From a bacterium (GTDB lineage: Bacteria; Bacillota_I; Bacilli_A; Izemoplasmatales; Izemoplasmataceae), in contig JAGYML010000008.1 in assembly GCA_018400615.1 (NCBI GenBank), positions 1 to 34,603 of the forward strand: a stretch of DNA of 34,603 nucleotides. Direction: 5' to 3'. The position numbers and the translations under genes are program-made. This document shows, in pieces, positions 8,949 through 19,586 of the stretch. The notes under the pieces are model-generated. The model worked only from the letters and a program-made list of their open reading frames with translations. It did not search any database and was not told the origin of the DNA. The first letter of the stretch is position 1. Every line of letters begins with the position of its first letter.

Positions 8949-9485
8949 ATGAATCTACCAAACAAACTGACTGTATTAAGGGTGCTTTTCATCCCCTTGA
9001 TGGTCGCACTATATTATCTTGACCCTGCGAAAGAAAGCCTTAACTGGTATTCTTACTTGATTGCAGGGCTTTTCGTACTCGCAAGCTTTACGGACTTTCT
9101 CGATGGGTATCTGGCAAGAAAACACAACCTGATTACCACGTTCGGAAAATTCCTGGATCCGCTCGCAGACAAACTGCTTGTGATGTTTGCCCTTTTACTC
9201 CTGATGGATATAAACATCATTCCCATGTGGATTGTTCTCGTCATTCTTTCAAGAGAATTCATCGTGACTGGCGTGAGACTTGTAGCCATGGATGAAGGCA
9301 GAGTGATTGCAGCGTCCAAACTGGGCAAATACAAGACCGCTTCAACCATGATTGCGCTTATTTTACTGCTCGTTCACATTGAACTCGCAGGCCTCATCAT
9401 TTTATATGTAGGTGTGGCGCTTACCGTAATCTCAGGGTTCGAATACGTCTACAAGAATAGACAGATTTTAACGGAAACGAAATAA
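8949..9485 (+). CDS. pgsA: CDP-diacylglycerol--glycerol-3-phosphate 3-phosphatidyltransferase
   Basis: CDP-alcohol phosphotransferase motif D(F)LDGYLARKHNLITTFGKFLDPLADK; directly upstream of recA. Confidence 0.94.
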   Translation: MNLPNKLTVLRVLFIPLMVALYYLDPAKESLNWYSYLIAGLFVLASFTDFLDGYLARKHNLITTFGKFLDPLADKLLVMFALLLLMDINIIPMWIVLVILSREFIVTGVRLVAMDEGRVIAASKLGKYKTASTMIALILLLVHIELAGLIILYVGVALTVISGFEYVYKNRQILTETK

Positions 9486-9552
9486 AAAAAGAAAAACACG
9501 ACAATGAACACTATCATATAATTGAGACTGTTTATTTAAGGAGGCGTCAACG

Positions 9553-10554
9553 TTGGCAAAAACTAAAAAAGACGAACGCGAAAAAGCACTGAACCAGGCA
9601 ATGAAAGATATTGAAAAGGATCATGGGAAAGGCTCCGTCATGCTTCTTGGTGACGAAGGGGCAATCAGGGATGTGGAATCCATTCCAAGTGGGTCCCTCG
9701 CACTTGATGAAGCTCTTGGTATAGGAGGCTACCCAAGAGGACGTATCGTGGAAATGTATGGACCCGAATCCTCAGGGAAGACCACATTTGCCTTGCACGC
9801 CATTGCGTCCGCACAGAAAAATGGCGGGTACGCTGCATTCATCGATGCGGAGCACGCACTCGATCCGACTTACGCAAAAGCACTCGGTGTCGATACGGAC
9901 AACTTGATCATTTCACAACCCGATACAGGAGAACAAGCTCTTGAAATCACTGAAGCACTCATCAGAAGTGGCGCCATCGACATCGTCGTCATCGACAGTG
10001 TCGCAGCCCTCGTACCAGAAGCGGAAATCAGAGGCGACATGGGAAGCTCACACGTAGGCCTTCAGGCACGTCTGATGTCTCAGGCGATGCGCAAGCTTTC
10101 AGGTGCCATCTCAAAATCATTCACCACAGCCATCTTCATCAACCAGATTCGTGAAAAAGTCGGTGTCATGTTCGGAAGTCCTGAAACCACACCAGGTGGA
10201 CGCGCACTCAAGTTCTACAGTTCCATTCGTGTAGAAATCAGACGCAGTGAGCAACTCAAGATAGGGAACGACATCGTTGGAAACCGCACCAAAATCAAAG
10301 TTGTCAAAAATAAAATGGCCCCTCCGTTCAAACGAAGCGAAGTCGACCTTGTGTATGGCGAAGGTATTTCAAGACCAGGAGAAATCCTTGATCTTGCCGT
10401 AGAAAATGAACTTGTTAAGAAAAGCGGTTCCTGGTTCTCTTATGAGGATAATAAAATCGGCCAGGGAAGAGAAAACGTCAAACAATATTTGAAAGAACAC
10501 CCGGACCTTCTTGACAGCCTTGAAAAACAGATTCGTGAACTTATGCACATATAA
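9553..10554 (+). CDS. recA: Recombinase RecA (TTG start)
   Basis: GPESSGKTT Walker A, '[30 protein letters not shown]'; TTG at 9553 preceded by AAGGAGGCG. Confidence 0.98.
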   Translation: MAKTKKDEREKALNQAMKDIEKDHGKGSVMLLGDEGAIRDVESIPSGSLALDEALGIGGYPRGRIVEMYGPESSGKTTFALHAIASAQKNGGYAAFIDAEHALDPTYAKALGVDTDNLIISQPDTGEQALEITEALIRSGAIDIVVIDSVAALVPEAEIRGDMGSSHVGLQARLMSQAMRKLSGAISKSFTTAIFINQIREKVGVMFGSPETTPGGRALKFYSSIRVEIRRSEQLKIGNDIVGNRTKIKVVKNKMAPPFKRSEVDLVYGEGISRPGEILDLAVENELVKKSGSWFSYEDNKIGQGRENVKQYLKEHPDLLDSLEKQIRELMHI

Positions 10555-10559
10555 TTCGA

Positions 10560-10586
10560 ACCGTCCGCGCATTGCGGATGGTTTTT
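10560..10586 (+). terminator. intrinsic terminator after recA
   Basis: ACCGTCCGC-GCATT-GCGGATGGT then TTTT. Confidence 0.8.
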
Positions 10587-10619
10587 GTCTATTTAAAGCC
10601 AATGGAAATGGGATTATGT

Positions 10620-10649
10620 TTGACTTTCTAAGCGTCTCTACGGTATAAT
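10620..10649 (+). promoter_or_regulatory. putative promoter of rny
   Basis: TTGACT-18 bp-TATAAT. Confidence 0.5.
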
Positions 10650-10748
10650 AATTAAGTACACTTTATTCTACTCGTATTATTTATAATTATTGAACAACGA
10701 CTTATGTGTTAAATATAGTTGCACACATCATGAAACGGAGGAATTAAT

Positions 10749-12311
10749 ATGGAAACTGGTATATTAATCGTCTCCGGTTTGCTACTTTTAATCATCGGAA
10801 TTGCAGCTGGCATCATTGCCCGTGCAATACTCGTTGAAAAAGGTTTTGACAAAGCTCAGGCTCAAGCGAAAAAGATTATTGATGACGCACAAAAAACGGC
10901 AGAACAAAACAAAAAAGAAACGATTCTTGAAACGAAACAGGAAGTTCACTCATTAAGAGTAGACGCCGATAAGGAAATCAAAGAACGTAAACAGGAAGTC
11001 ACGAAATTAGAGCAAAAGCTCTTTGAACGTGAGAAGATTCTTGATAACCGTTCATCAAATCTTGATAAACGCGAAAGCAATATCGATCGCAAAGAAGAAT
11101 CGATTGAGCAACGTAAGGAAGCTTTAAGCGAACAGGAAAGCAAACTGGACCGATTGGTCAACGAACAAAACGAACGCTTGCAAGAAATCGCAGGATATTC
11201 TGTGGAGGAAGCACAAAAACTCATTTTCAAACGGGTAGAAGATGAAATGGGTCGCGAAATCGCACAGTTTATCAAGGACGAAGAAGAAAAAGCAAAATCA
11301 GAAGCTGACAAGACAGCCCGCGAACTTATGGCAAACGCCATGGAAAAATATGCGCAGGATGTTACCAGCGAACGTACAGTAAGTGTCGTGAACCTTCCCA
11401 GTGACGACATGAAAGGCCGAATCATTGGCCGTGAAGGTAGAAACATACGTACCATTGAAGCTTTGACAGGGGTGGATCTCATCATTGACGATACCCCAGA
11501 AGCCGTAGTACTTTCAGGTTTTGATCCCATCAGACGTGAAATCGCCAAACGCTCACTTGAAGCACTTGTGAGTGATGGCCGCATCCATCCGGGCCGCATT
11601 GAAGAAATTGTAGAAAAAATGCGATTGGAAGTGGACCGTTTCATTCGAGACAAGGGTGAAGAAGCCGTATTTGAAGTTGGAATTGGAAAAGTTCATCCCG
11701 ATCTCGTCAAGTACCTCGGTAGATTGCATTTCCGTACCAGTTACGGGCAAAATGTCTTAAGACACTCAGTTGAGTGTGCATTCCTTACAGGCAAGCTTGC
11801 CGTTGAACTCGGCCAGGATGAAATCCTAGCCCGTCGTGCAGCTTTGTTGCATGATATCGGGAAAGCCGTCGACCATGAAATCGAAGGTTCACACGTAGAC
11901 ATCGGCTACAACCTTGCCAAACGCTACAACGAGCCTGAAGAAGTCCTTGATGCCATTCATTCTCATCACGGAGACAACCAGGCTACCACCATCATCGCAG
12001 AGCTCGTAGCTGCGAGTGACGCACTGAGTGCCGCTAGACCTGGTGCAAGAAGTGAATCACTTGATAACTACATCAAGCGTCTTGAACACCTTGAGAAAAT
12101 CTCAGGCGACTTCGAAGGCGTTGAACAGGCTTATGCCATTCAGGCGGGTCGCGAAGTACGTGTCCTTGTTAAACCTGATAAGATTGATGATACCATGGCG
12201 CATAAACTTGCGCGTGACATCAAGGCCCAGATTGAGGAACAGCTCTCATATCCGGGAACCATCAAAGTCACTGTCGTAAGAGAAACACGCGCACAGGACA
12301 TCGCTAAATAA
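10749..12311 (+). CDS. rny: Ribonuclease Y
   Basis: N-terminal TM, coiled-coil, KH domain '[31 protein letters not shown]', HD domain '[22 protein letters not shown]'. Confidence 0.97.
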   Translation: METGILIVSGLLLLIIGIAAGIIARAILVEKGFDKAQAQAKKIIDDAQKTAEQNKKETILETKQEVHSLRVDADKEIKERKQEVTKLEQKLFEREKILDNRSSNLDKRESNIDRKEESIEQRKEALSEQESKLDRLVNEQNERLQEIAGYSVEEAQKLIFKRVEDEMGREIAQFIKDEEEKAKSEADKTARELMANAMEKYAQDVTSERTVSVVNLPSDDMKGRIIGREGRNIRTIEALTGVDLIIDDTPEAVVLSGFDPIRREIAKRSLEALVSDGRIHPGRIEEIVEKMRLEVDRFIRDKGEEAVFEVGIGKVHPDLVKYLGRLHFRTSYGQNVLRHSVECAFLTGKLAVELGQDEILARRAALLHDIGKAVDHEIEGSHVDIGYNLAKRYNEPEEVLDAIHSHHGDNQATTIIAELVAASDALSAARPGARSESLDNYIKRLEHLEKISGDFEGVEQAYAIQAGREVRVLVKPDKIDDTMAHKLARDIKAQIEEQLSYPGTIKVTVVRETRAQDIAK

Positions 12312-12314
12312 ACA

Positions 12315-12343
12315 AAAAAGCCTTCCTTTTTGGAAGGCTTTTT
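12315..12343 (+). terminator. intrinsic terminator after rny
   Basis: AAAAAGCCTTCC-TTTTT-GGAAGGCTTTTT. Confidence 0.8.
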
Positions 12344-12357
12344 AGAAGGTGAAACTC

Positions 12358-12879
12358 ATGGAATACTTTGACATTTACGATAAATACGGAAACTTTTTGC
12401 ATAAGACGGCTTTAAGAGGTACACCACTGAATCCTGGAGAATACTTTATGGTCATTCATGTATGGATTGAAAGGGAAGATGGGCGTTTTCTGATTCAAAG
12501 ACGCGCTAAGAAAACCGATCCCGTTCCTCATCAATGGGCCATTACCAGCGGTGTAACCTCACAAGGTGAGACTCCCTTGGAAGGGGCCATCCGCGAAGTA
12601 CATGAAGAACTCGGTCTAACACTTGATAGTAAGGATCTTGAAGATCGCGCCCGCATCGTTTCACACGATGAGAGCTACCACACCATCACCCATGTCTATC
12701 ATACCTTCAAAGCCCCAAAAATTGATGAGCTCAGGTATCAGAAAATCGAAGTGCTCGACGCGAAGTATGTGACACTTCCTGAGATCAAATCCATGATTGA
12801 AAAAGGAGAGTTTTGGAACTATCCCGAGCTCTTGGACGAAGAAAACTATTTTTCCATTCTAGAAAGAGGCTCCTTATGA
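12358..12879 (+). CDS. NUDIX hydrolase
   Basis: Nudix box GVTSQGETPLEGAIREVHEELGL; start ATG 12358 after AGAAGGTG. Confidence 0.88.
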   Translation: MEYFDIYDKYGNFLHKTALRGTPLNPGEYFMVIHVWIEREDGRFLIQRRAKKTDPVPHQWAITSGVTSQGETPLEGAIREVHEELGLTLDSKDLEDRARIVSHDESYHTITHVYHTFKAPKIDELRYQKIEVLDAKYVTLPEIKSMIEKGEFWNYPELLDEENYFSILERGSL

Positions 12880-13634
12880 ATATACTCTATCTTGGAGACG
12901 TTTATGGTGAACAAGGCATTAAAGCGATTGAGAAATTTTTGCCGAAAGTAAAGGCGGCGCACCCTTATGACTTCCTAATCATCAACGGGGAAAACGTATC
13001 GGGTGGGGTTGGCATAACCAAAGAGGATTACCAGCGACTCATGGACTTCAAGGCGCACGTCATCACCCTTGGTAACCACGCCTTCAGCAAAAGTGAACTC
13101 TTTGACTATATTGACAAGGCTAAAATCGTAAGGCCGCTCAACTACCCTGAAGGGGCACCCGGTACGGGTGTGCTCACCATCAATTACAATGGTACGAAAG
13201 TCGCCGTCATGCAAGTGATGGGACGCATTTTCATGCGTGACCCACTTGAAAATCCCTTCAGAGTCCTTGATGAAACCCTTGAAGCCGTTGAAGCCGACAT
13301 CAAGATACTCGACATTCACGGCGAAGCCACCAGTGAGAAGCTCGCGCTTGGTCATTACGTCGATGGGCGTGTGGACGCCGCTTTAGGCACCCACACCCAT
13401 GTTCAGACCAACGATGCGATGACACTACCCGGAGGCACCATGTACATGACGGACATCGGCATGTGCGGGGCACTTTACGGGATTCTTGGGGCGGATAGGC
13501 AAACAATACTGGACAGATTCACGACCGGTCTTCCCATCCGCATGAAACCTGAAACCTCGCGTGCTCTTCAACTAAACGGCGCACTAATCGATACGGATAA
13601 AAGAACCATTCAAACCATCGCTTATCGCGATTAA
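12876..13634 (+). CDS. ymdB: YmdB family metallophosphoesterase
   Basis: MNILYLGDVYGEQGIKAIEKFLP, 'NGENVSGGVGIT', 'TLGNHAF', 'ALGTHTHVQTNDA', 'MYMTDIGMCG'; downstream of rny. Confidence 0.93.
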   Translation: MNILYLGDVYGEQGIKAIEKFLPKVKAAHPYDFLIINGENVSGGVGITKEDYQRLMDFKAHVITLGNHAFSKSELFDYIDKAKIVRPLNYPEGAPGTGVLTINYNGTKVAVMQVMGRIFMRDPLENPFRVLDETLEAVEADIKILDIHGEATSEKLALGHYVDGRVDAALGTHTHVQTNDAMTLPGGTMYMTDIGMCGALYGILGADRQTILDRFTTGLPIRMKPETSRALQLNGALIDTDKRTIQTIAYRD

Positions 13635-13644
13635 GGAGCCCATT

Positions 13645-14031
13645 ATGAAACCTGAAATCAACCTCATTACCATTTGGACAGACGATATTCCCACCATGAG
13701 AAGATTTTATGGCACCGTCCTGGGATTCAAAATCAAAAGCGATCTGGGTGAATACGTCGAATTTGAAAGTTCGAACGTCCGTTTTTCGCTATGTAAAAGA
13801 ACTGTCATGAAAGAAGAAAGTCCTGAATTCATCAAACCGAGATCCGGTCAGTCATTCGAACTTGCTTTCCCCTGTGAAAACGAGAAGGACGTTGATGAAT
13901 CCTACAGACATCTGGTTGAGAATGGTGCAGGTGTCGTCCAGCCCCCAAAAAACATGCCCTGGAACCAAAGAACGGCGCTTTTCAAAGACCCCGATGGCAA
14001 CATTCACGAATTATTCTGCGACTTGACTTAG
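13645..14031 (+). CDS. VOC/glyoxalase-fold family protein
   Basis: 'MRRFYGTVLGFKIKSDLGEYVEFE', C-terminal 'FKDPDGNIHELF'. Confidence 0.83.
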   Translation: MKPEINLITIWTDDIPTMRRFYGTVLGFKIKSDLGEYVEFESSNVRFSLCKRTVMKEESPEFIKPRSGQSFELAFPCENEKDVDESYRHLVENGAGVVQPPKNMPWNQRTALFKDPDGNIHELFCDLT

Positions 14032-14060
14032 TCGTCCACATACTCTTAAAGGTGATACTT

Positions 14061-15515
14061 ATGAAAGATAAAGATTATTCTAAATATTTCAAAACCCCTT
14101 CGGTGAAACAAGCGAGGAAACGTACATTCACTGAAGTTTCCAAGGAAGAATACGGTGTTCCGACACATTTAAAAGACATCGCAAAAGGCAAGAAATATAA
14201 AATCCAAACCTATGGATGTCAGGCGAATGAAGCAGACAGCGAAAACATAAAAGGCATCCTTGAAACACTCGGCTACAGTGAAACCGAAGACGAAGCCATG
14301 GCGGACTTCATTCTTCTTAACACCTGTGCCATCCGTGAAAACGCCGAGAACAGAGTCTTCGGTGAACTCGGAAGACTCAAAAAATACAAACGCCACAACC
14401 CTGATCTTCTTTTAGGCATTTCAGGCTGCATGCCGCAGGAAGAAAAGGTCGTCAACAAACTCCTGAAAAGCTATCCATACGTCGATCTTGTTTTTGGGAC
14501 CCACAACATAGACAAGCTTCCCACCTATATTGAAACCGCCCTCTTCAACAAGGAACGCGTTGTCGAAGTCTTCAGTGAAGAAGGACGCGTCGTGGAGAAC
14601 ATGCCTAGAAAAAGAAACCATCCCTACAAGGCATGGGTCAATATCATGTATGGCTGCGATGAATTTTGCACCTACTGCATTGTGCCCTATACCAGAGGGA
14701 CCGAACGCTCCCGTTCGCCTGAAGACATCATAGAAGAAGTGAAGTACCTAAAAGATGAAGGCTACAAGGAAGTTACCTTGCTTGGTCAAAATGTCAATGC
14801 GTATGGACGCGATTTCAAACACAAACCCTATTCGTTTGCAAACCTTCTCGAAGAGCTCGCACTTACAGGCATTGAAAGAATCCGGTTTCAGACCTCACAT
14901 CCAAATGACTTCGATGAAGCGAGTGTACAAATGATTGGAAAATACGACAACCTCATGCCTCATATTCACTTGCCGGTTCAGTCTGGCAGTGACGAAGTAT
15001 TGAAACGTATGAACCGCAAATACACAAAACAGCGCATCTTCGATTTGGTTGATCAGATGCGCACCCATATTCCAGGCGTGTCAATCACAACTGATCTTAT
15101 CGTAGGCTTTCCCGGTGAGAGCGAAGCACACTTTGAAGACACCCTCGACATGGTGAAAAAAGTAGGCTTTGAAGGCGCCTTTACCTTTATCTTCTCCCCA
15201 CGAGAAGGCACACCGGCGGCAAATTTCGAAGATCCAACGCCAGTAGAGGAAAAGAGAAAACGTCTTGCGCACCTCAATGAAATCATCAATGAAGGCTTTG
15301 CGAAAGGACACAAACGTTTTGAAGGAGAGATTGTGAAGGTCCTGATCGAAGGTGAAAGCAAAAACAATTCTGAGGTCTTGGCAGGCTATAGCGAACACTT
15401 CAAAGTTGTCAATGTGCGTGGTGACAAAAGCCTCATCGGAAAAATCGTTCCCGTAAAAGTCACCAACGCTAAAACCTGGTTTTTGGAGGGTGAACTCGTT
15501 GAAAGCACTCGATAA
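14061..15515 (+). CDS. miaB: tRNA-2-methylthio-N6-dimethylallyladenosine synthase
   Basis: radical SAM CDEFCTYCIVPYTRG, UPF0004 N-terminus 'IQTYGCQANEADSENI', TRAM domain; start ATG 14061 after AAAGGTG. Confidence 0.96.
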   Translation: MKDKDYSKYFKTPSVKQARKRTFTEVSKEEYGVPTHLKDIAKGKKYKIQTYGCQANEADSENIKGILETLGYSETEDEAMADFILLNTCAIRENAENRVFGELGRLKKYKRHNPDLLLGISGCMPQEEKVVNKLLKSYPYVDLVFGTHNIDKLPTYIETALFNKERVVEVFSEEGRVVENMPRKRNHPYKAWVNIMYGCDEFCTYCIVPYTRGTERSRSPEDIIEEVKYLKDEGYKEVTLLGQNVNAYGRDFKHKPYSFANLLEELALTGIERIRFQTSHPNDFDEASVQMIGKYDNLMPHIHLPVQSGSDEVLKRMNRKYTKQRIFDLVDQMRTHIPGVSITTDLIVGFPGESEAHFEDTLDMVKKVGFEGAFTFIFSPREGTPAANFEDPTPVEEKRKRLAHLNEIINEGFAKGHKRFEGEIVKVLIEGESKNNSEVLAGYSEHFKVVNVRGDKSLIGKIVPVKVTNAKTWFLEGELVESTR

Positions 15516-15825
15516 GCTCATAGAAAACCTGAACAACGATGAAACCGTTGTTCAATACAAGGCCCTTGAAAAAGCGATTGATAACCGCCCCGAATTGATG
15601 ATGGCCTATGAAGACCTTCTTGAAAAGCAAAAAGCCATGGTCAGAAGTGAGACACTCAATCATAGTAACGCAGAAGAAAAGAAGGCAGTTTACGAACAAG
15701 CCTTGAAATCACTGGAAGATACCCCCATCATTCATCAGTATCTTGCACTCCAAGATTCTATCAACAGCGATTTGAAAATGCTTTATGAAATCATCGAGGA
15801 CGGATTCAACGCAAAGTCTGATTAA
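15499..15825 (+). CDS. YlbF/YmcA family protein
   Basis: ~108 aa all-helical, position immediately after miaB as ymcA in Bacillus; TTG start 15499 fits RBS GGAGG at 15485-15489 (track GTG at 15490 overlaps the RBS). Confidence 0.75.
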   Translation: MKALDKLIENLNNDETVVQYKALEKAIDNRPELMMAYEDLLEKQKAMVRSETLNHSNAEEKKAVYEQALKSLEDTPIIHQYLALQDSINSDLKMLYEIIEDGFNAKSD

Positions 15826-15963
15826 TAACACACAGGTCATTCTATGGGCGACCATTGATTTTAATCATCAGGGTCCTGACACAATCATAGATTACGTTGG
15901 AAGGTGCAAAACAGAAGCCACGCAATTTAGATATGTAATGGGTCTTAATAAAGGCTTAATGCA

Positions 15964-15992
15964 TTGAAATAAGACCTTCTCTAATGTATAAT
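15964..15992 (+). promoter_or_regulatory. promoter of 16025 gene
   Basis: TTGAAA-17 bp-TATAAT. Confidence 0.7.
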
Positions 15993-16024
15993 AAAGTAAA
16001 TGGCAGGCACACTGGAGGGACACT

Positions 16025-17005
16025 ATGAAGAAAAAAGACGAAACCATTGAACTGAATAACAAGAAAGTCTCAATCGAGAAGCTGATTGAGTCTTTTGTAG
16101 TCATTCCTTCAGAAGAAATCGTCAAATATCTTAAAAACAAGGAAATATTTCTTCCGAATTATCTTCATAAAGCCCTTGTGCGAAAAAACATCGCACCCAT
16201 CATCGCGTCTGCCGACAACAACGACAAGTTCTCAGATGAAATGAAACACCGTCTCAAATGGTTTGACAAGTTCACCGTTTTTCAACTTGAAAGACTCGCG
16301 GATTCTTATCGCATCACCATCGATGTGAAGGAATACAAGAAAGATTTCTGGGATATCATCGTCCATAACCGCAATGAGCTTGGCATCAACAATCTTGAAT
16401 TCATAAAACTTCAAAACCTCACGATGAAATACCAAAGAAGCCACCAGGAAACCTATGACAACCTGAGGGCGAATTTCAACACCGTTTACTTTGAGCCTGA
16501 GGGGTATTTTGAGGGGACCAAAATAGATGAAGCACGTGAAGTGCTCCAACATGCGACCACACTCAATGACATCCGTGATTTAGGAAAAAAACACGGGGTG
16601 GAAATTCCCAGACGCATCAATAAGAAACAGCTCATTGAAATCATCGCCCTTCGCCTTGATCTCAATGACAGTGAACAGGAAAAACTTCAAAAGAAACCTA
16701 TTTTGGAACTTGAACGCTACGCCAAGGAACACAACATAAATATGTCCATTGAACTCAAGAAAGTCGACATGATCGAATACATCCTCATCAAACGCAACCG
16801 TACAAGCGTCCCGGTTCACGAGGAAAACAGTAAAATTTTCGAAGGTATCAACATCGAAGAGTATCTGTACAATGCCAAATTTGAAGAAATAGCTCAGAAA
16901 TATTCCGTAAGTCATCGCCGCAAGTCCAAAGCCTTGCGCGACATCGTGATTGCACTCATCATTGTAGGGGCGGCTGTCGCGGTCGTCGTATTCGATCTTA
17001 TATAG
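16025..17005 (+). CDS. tail-anchored hypothetical protein with repeated HeH/SAP/Rho_N-like helical units
   Basis: units such as TLNDIRDLGKKHGVEIPRRINKKQLIEIIALRL and PILELERYAKEHNINMSIELKKVDMIEYILIKR; C-terminal TM DIVIALIIVGAAVAVVVFDLI; RBS GGAGGG. Confidence 0.65.
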   Translation: MKKKDETIELNNKKVSIEKLIESFVVIPSEEIVKYLKNKEIFLPNYLHKALVRKNIAPIIASADNNDKFSDEMKHRLKWFDKFTVFQLERLADSYRITIDVKEYKKDFWDIIVHNRNELGINNLEFIKLQNLTMKYQRSHQETYDNLRANFNTVYFEPEGYFEGTKIDEAREVLQHATTLNDIRDLGKKHGVEIPRRINKKQLIEIIALRLDLNDSEQEKLQKKPILELERYAKEHNINMSIELKKVDMIEYILIKRNRTSVPVHEENSKIFEGINIEEYLYNAKFEEIAQKYSVSHRRKSKALRDIVIALIIVGAAVAVVVFDLI

Positions 17006-17022
17006 TCCAGGAGTGAAACCAT

Positions 17023-19566
17023 ATGGCCCGTGATAAATCTACCTACACCCCGATGATGAAACAGTATCTATCCATTAAAGAAGACTACAGCGACGCTATA
17101 GTCTTTTTTCGTCTAGGAGACTTCTATGAAATGTTTTTTGAAGATGCGCTTGTTGCCAGCCGTGAGCTTGAAATTCAACTCACCGCAAGAGATGGGGGCG
17201 GTGAAAAGGTCCCTATGTGCGGGGTACCACACCATTCCAGTGATGCTTACATCTCACGCCTTGTAGACAAAGGCTACAAAGTCGCAATCTGTGAACAGAC
17301 CGAAGTCCCTACGAAGGGAAAGAAACTCGTCAACCGTGATGTCATAAGACTTGTCACTCCGGGTACGAACATTGACGAAGAAGGCATAGAATCGTATCAT
17401 ATCGCGGCCATTGGACTCAGTGAATACTTCTATACAATCAGTTATCTCAATGTCTCGACGGGCGTCATAGGGGCCATGCGTGTCCCAAAGGATTCAGGCG
17501 CACTTGTCAATGAACTTTCAACCATAGAACTCAAAGAAATTGTTATTTCCCATCAGTTTGACAAACGTTATATTGAAGCCTACGCTTCCCATGAAGGCAT
17601 CACCCTCTCCATTCACAGTGATACAGACATCGATGAATCGTTGACCCATCTTTTTGAAGATTTGCCTACGAAAGAAGAAAAGAAAACCACAAAAAGATTG
17701 CTAAGCTATATCATGGTGACTCAAAAAAGAACACTCCTGCATCTCAAGGAAGCTGTACACATTGAAGCAAGCAGCTACTTAAGGATGGACGCAGGAACGC
17801 TGCGCCATCTTGAACTTACGCGTACCATGATCAAGAACAAAGAGACAGGCTCTCTTTACTGGCTTCTCAACAATACAAAAACCGCGATGGGTGCCCGCTT
17901 TTTAAAGCGTCAGATCCTAAGACCCAGTGTCAACAGAGATACGTTGAACACGCGCTATGATTTCATAGAACGGTTGAACAGTGAATTCATTGTCCGCGAT
18001 GAACTCACGGACCTCCTCAAAAATGTGTATGACCTCGAGCGTATCGTCGGACGCATCTCCTATGGCAATACAAACGCCAAGGATCTTGTTCAGCTCAGAC
18101 GAAGTCTGTCGATCCTTCCAGCTTTCAAAAGGACGCTTTCAAGTCTTGAACTCGAGTATTCCAATATGCTCGCTTCCTCCATCAATCCACTCTCAGACAT
18201 CAAGCAAGAGCTTGACACTGCCTTGGTTGATGATCCCCCCCTTACCACCAAGGAAGGTGGCATGTTCAAAAAAGGCTATGACGAGGACCTTGATGAACTC
18301 AAGGAAATCCATCTAGATGTCAACGCTTGGCTTGAAAAACTTCAAACCGAAGAAAGAGAACGCACCGGTATCAAGAAACTGAAAATCGGGTATAACCGTG
18401 TATTTGGTTATTACATAGAAGTGCCGAGAGGCCAGGTAAAAAACGTGCTTGACGAATACGGGTATACACGCAAACAAACCCTTGCCAATGCTGAACGCTA
18501 CATTACAGAAGCCTTGAAAGAAAAAGAGAAGATCATTCTGTCTAGTGAAGAGAAAAGCATTCATAAGGAAAGAGAACTCTTTCTTGACCTCAGAGACCGC
18601 ATAAAAAGTCACATAAAAGCCATCCAGGAAAATGCCTCCATCATCAGTGAAGTCGACATGAATCTCTCGCTTTCAAGAGCGAGTGAAAAACTGGACCTTA
18701 CCAGACCCCACTTGAGAGATGACAGACAAATTGACATAGAAGCAGGTTTTCATCCGGTCGTACAAGCTTTCTCGGAAGACCCGTTTATCCCCAATGACAT
18801 AAAAATGACGAATAAAACCGATATACTGTTAATCACCGGACCAAATATGAGTGGGAAGTCCACCTACATGCGGCAACTCGCCATCACCGCCATCATGGCG
18901 CAGATAGGCTCGTTTGTGCCTGCTAAAAAGGCTTCCATTCCCGTGTTTGATCAACTTTTCACCCGCATTGGTGCGAGTGATGATCTCATAAGTGGTAAAT
19001 CCACCTTCATGGTTGAGATGCTTGATGCGAACCATGCCATCAAGCATGCTACAGACAAATCGCTCATCCTCTTTGATGAAATCGGGCGAGGAACCTCGAC
19101 TTACGACGGTATGGCCATTGCTCAGGCCATTATAGAATACATCCATGAAAAAATCAGAGCCAAGACGCTGTTCTCCACGCACTACCACGAACTCACACGA
19201 TTGGAAGAGTCACTTTCGAGGCTTAAAAATGTGCACGTAGCTGCAAAAGAGGAAGGTGATACCATCAAGTTTCATCACCTTGTCAAGGATGGCAAGGCTG
19301 ATAAATCCTATGGTGTCAATGTGGCCAGTCTTGCAAACCTGCCAGCCAGTCTTATCAAACGCAGCAAGACAATACTCTCTTCACTTGAAGAGAATGCCTA
19401 CGAGCCCACCCACAATCTTTTCAGTGTGGCAAAACCGCCTGAGGAAGCGTCCGAACATCAGGCCATTATCGATGCCCTTGAAAGAAGCAACCCCGATGAA
19501 ATGACGCCTATTGAGGCGCTTACGAAACTCTACGAACTCAAAAACGCGCTTAAAAACGATAAATAG
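17023..19566 (+). CDS. mutS: DNA mismatch repair protein MutS
   Basis: FFRLGDFYEMF mismatch motif, Walker A GPNMSGKSTYMRQ, 'FDEIGRGTSTYDGMAIA'. Confidence 0.98.
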   Translation: MARDKSTYTPMMKQYLSIKEDYSDAIVFFRLGDFYEMFFEDALVASRELEIQLTARDGGGEKVPMCGVPHHSSDAYISRLVDKGYKVAICEQTEVPTKGKKLVNRDVIRLVTPGTNIDEEGIESYHIAAIGLSEYFYTISYLNVSTGVIGAMRVPKDSGALVNELSTIELKEIVISHQFDKRYIEAYASHEGITLSIHSDTDIDESLTHLFEDLPTKEEKKTTKRLLSYIMVTQKRTLLHLKEAVHIEASSYLRMDAGTLRHLELTRTMIKNKETGSLYWLLNNTKTAMGARFLKRQILRPSVNRDTLNTRYDFIERLNSEFIVRDELTDLLKNVYDLERIVGRISYGNTNAKDLVQLRRSLSILPAFKRTLSSLELEYSNMLASSINPLSDIKQELDTALVDDPPLTTKEGGMFKKGYDEDLDELKEIHLDVNAWLEKLQTEERERTGIKKLKIGYNRVFGYYIEVPRGQVKNVLDEYGYTRKQTLANAERYITEALKEKEKIILSSEEKSIHKERELFLDLRDRIKSHIKAIQENASIISEVDMNLSLSRASEKLDLTRPHLRDDRQIDIEAGFHPVVQAFSEDPFIPNDIKMTNKTDILLITGPNMSGKSTYMRQLAITAIMAQIGSFVPAKKASIPVFDQLFTRIGASDDLISGKSTFMVEMLDANHAIKHATDKSLILFDEIGRGTSTYDGMAIAQAIIEYIHEKIRAKTLFSTHYHELTRLEESLSRLKNVHVAAKEEGDTIKFHHLVKDGKADKSYGVNVASLANLPASLIKRSKTILSSLEENAYEPTHNLFSVAKPPEEASEHQAIIDALERSNPDEMTPIEALTKLYELKNALKNDK

Positions 19567-19586
19567 CATCTTAAGGAGGTGAGTTT

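Noticed and set aside
9485-9553. SOS (LexA/DinR) box upstream of recA
   Set aside because: No CGAACNNNNGTTCG-like dyad could be seen in the pgsA-recA gap; only a TATAAT-like -10 is present.
10946-11653. 235-aa antisense ORF opposite rny (also 227-aa 2555-3238 opposite the TPR gene, 145-aa 1401-1838 opposite holA, 177-aa 19530-20063 opposite mutL)
   Set aside because: Mirror frames of strongly coding genes; low-complexity Ser/Arg or Phe-rich composition, no RBS, no recognisable domain.
15785-15967. 60-aa ORF overlapping the ymcA-like 3' end
   Set aside because: No RBS, overlaps a credible CDS and runs into the promoter of the 16025 gene.
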